NCBI GenBank assembly: GCA_945866165.1
Contig: CAMBGO010000173.1
Span: 1 to 5,079, forward strand
Source: Chitinophaga pinensis
Lineage (GTDB): Bacteria; Bacteroidota; Bacteroidia; Chitinophagales; Chitinophagaceae
Direction: 5' to 3'
DNA: 5,079 nt
Shown here: piece by piece, positions 4,964 to 5,079 of the stretch
How the letters are laid out: each line of letters begins with the position of its first letter
Numbering within the stretch: the stretch's first letter is position 1
Translations under genes and position numbers: made by a program
The notes under the pieces: model-generated
Database searches by the model: none
What the model was told of the DNA's origin: nothing
The model's input: the letters and a program-made list of their open reading frames with translations, nothing else

Positions 4964-4968
4964 ATTTG
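4961..4968 (+). promoter_or_regulatory. Possible Bacteroidota -7 element before rplX
   Basis: TAAATTTG overlaps the rplN stop codon and matches the Bacteroidota -7 consensus TAnnTTTG. The nearest upstream TTG, at 4943-4945, is only 15 nt away, shorter than the usual spacing to a -33 element. A single eight-base degenerate match is expected about once by chance in a window of this size, so this is only a weak candidate for an internal promoter. Confidence 0.15.
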
Positions 4969-4995
4969 TATTAACTGCCGAATAAAATAATTAAG

Positions 4996-5079
4996 ATGAG
5001 CAACAGATTCAAGCCAAAATTCAACATTAAAAAAGGAGATACCATCGTGGTTATAACCGGTGAAGACAAGGACCAAAAG
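4996..5079 (+). CDS. rplX: 50S ribosomal protein L24 (uL24), 5' end only
   Basis: This is the first 28 codons of L24, an assembly-initiating protein that binds the 5' domain of 23S rRNA. The visible product starts MSNRFKPKFNIKKGDTIVV and continues ITGEDKDQK. It carries the beginning of the KOW motif (IKKGDTIVVITGEDK), which defines the family. The gene runs off the end of the window, so its length and C-terminus are unknown. It follows rplN after 32 nt, as in other S10/spc gene orders. AAGGAG at 5033-5038 looks like a Shine-Dalgarno sequence, but it is internal to the gene and encodes part of KKGD. Confidence 0.93.
   Translation, partial: MSNRFKPKFNIKKGDTIVVITGEDKDQK

Noticed and set aside
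5033..5038. AAGGAG as a Shine-Dalgarno sequence
   Set aside because: It lies inside rplX codons encoding KKGD, with no suitable start codon just downstream.
1..5079. A novel system or foreign insertion within the operon
   Set aside because: Gene order is canonical, every coding region is assigned, codon use looks even by eye, and no spacer exceeds 68 nt.

Overview
The window is a continuous stretch of the S10 ribosomal-protein operon of a bacterium, almost certainly a member of the Bacteroidota. Twelve genes lie head to tail on the + strand in the classical order: rplC (3' end only), rplD, rplW, rplB, rpsS, rplV, rpsC, rplP, rpmC, rpsQ, rplN and rplX (5' end only). No gene is on the - strand, and there is no RNA gene, mobile element or CRISPR array. 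The Bacteroidota assignment rests on three things. The protein variants fit, for example the L16 C-terminus with LPIKTKFVVRRDY, the L29 centre with ITPLENPMSIK, and HPMGGGEG in L2. The Shine-Dalgarno sequence is missing before every visible start. The spacers are A-rich. The genus cannot be told from this; a chitinophagal or sphingobacterial lineage is only a guess.

Layout: 1-150 is the tail of L3. Positions 166-2012 hold L4, L23 and L2, proteins of the large subunit. Positions 2047-3509 hold S19, L22 and S3. Positions 3547-4526 hold L16, L29 and S17. Position 4595 to the end holds L14 and the start of L24. The genes never overlap. Spacers run from 15 to 68 nt, and the two longest, both 68 nt, flank rpsQ. 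There is no gene-free stretch over 300 bases.

The products are structural parts of both ribosomal subunits, presumably made from one polycistronic mRNA whose promoter and leader lie upstream of the window. L2, L3, L4, L14, L16, L22, L23, L24 and L29 bind 23S rRNA. S3, S17 and S19 bind 16S rRNA.

The coding content is ordinary, and I see no undescribed system. The points worth a second look are small. Several spacers carry short inverted repeats, often followed by an A-rich run leading into the start codon. The rpmC-rpsQ spacer has a UUCG hairpin whose 5' arm could instead pair with a second copy of the same sequence over the rpsQ start codon. S3 ends in an Arg/Gly/Asp-rich tail of about 40 residues. 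A short motif is shared between the spacers before rplP and rpsQ.
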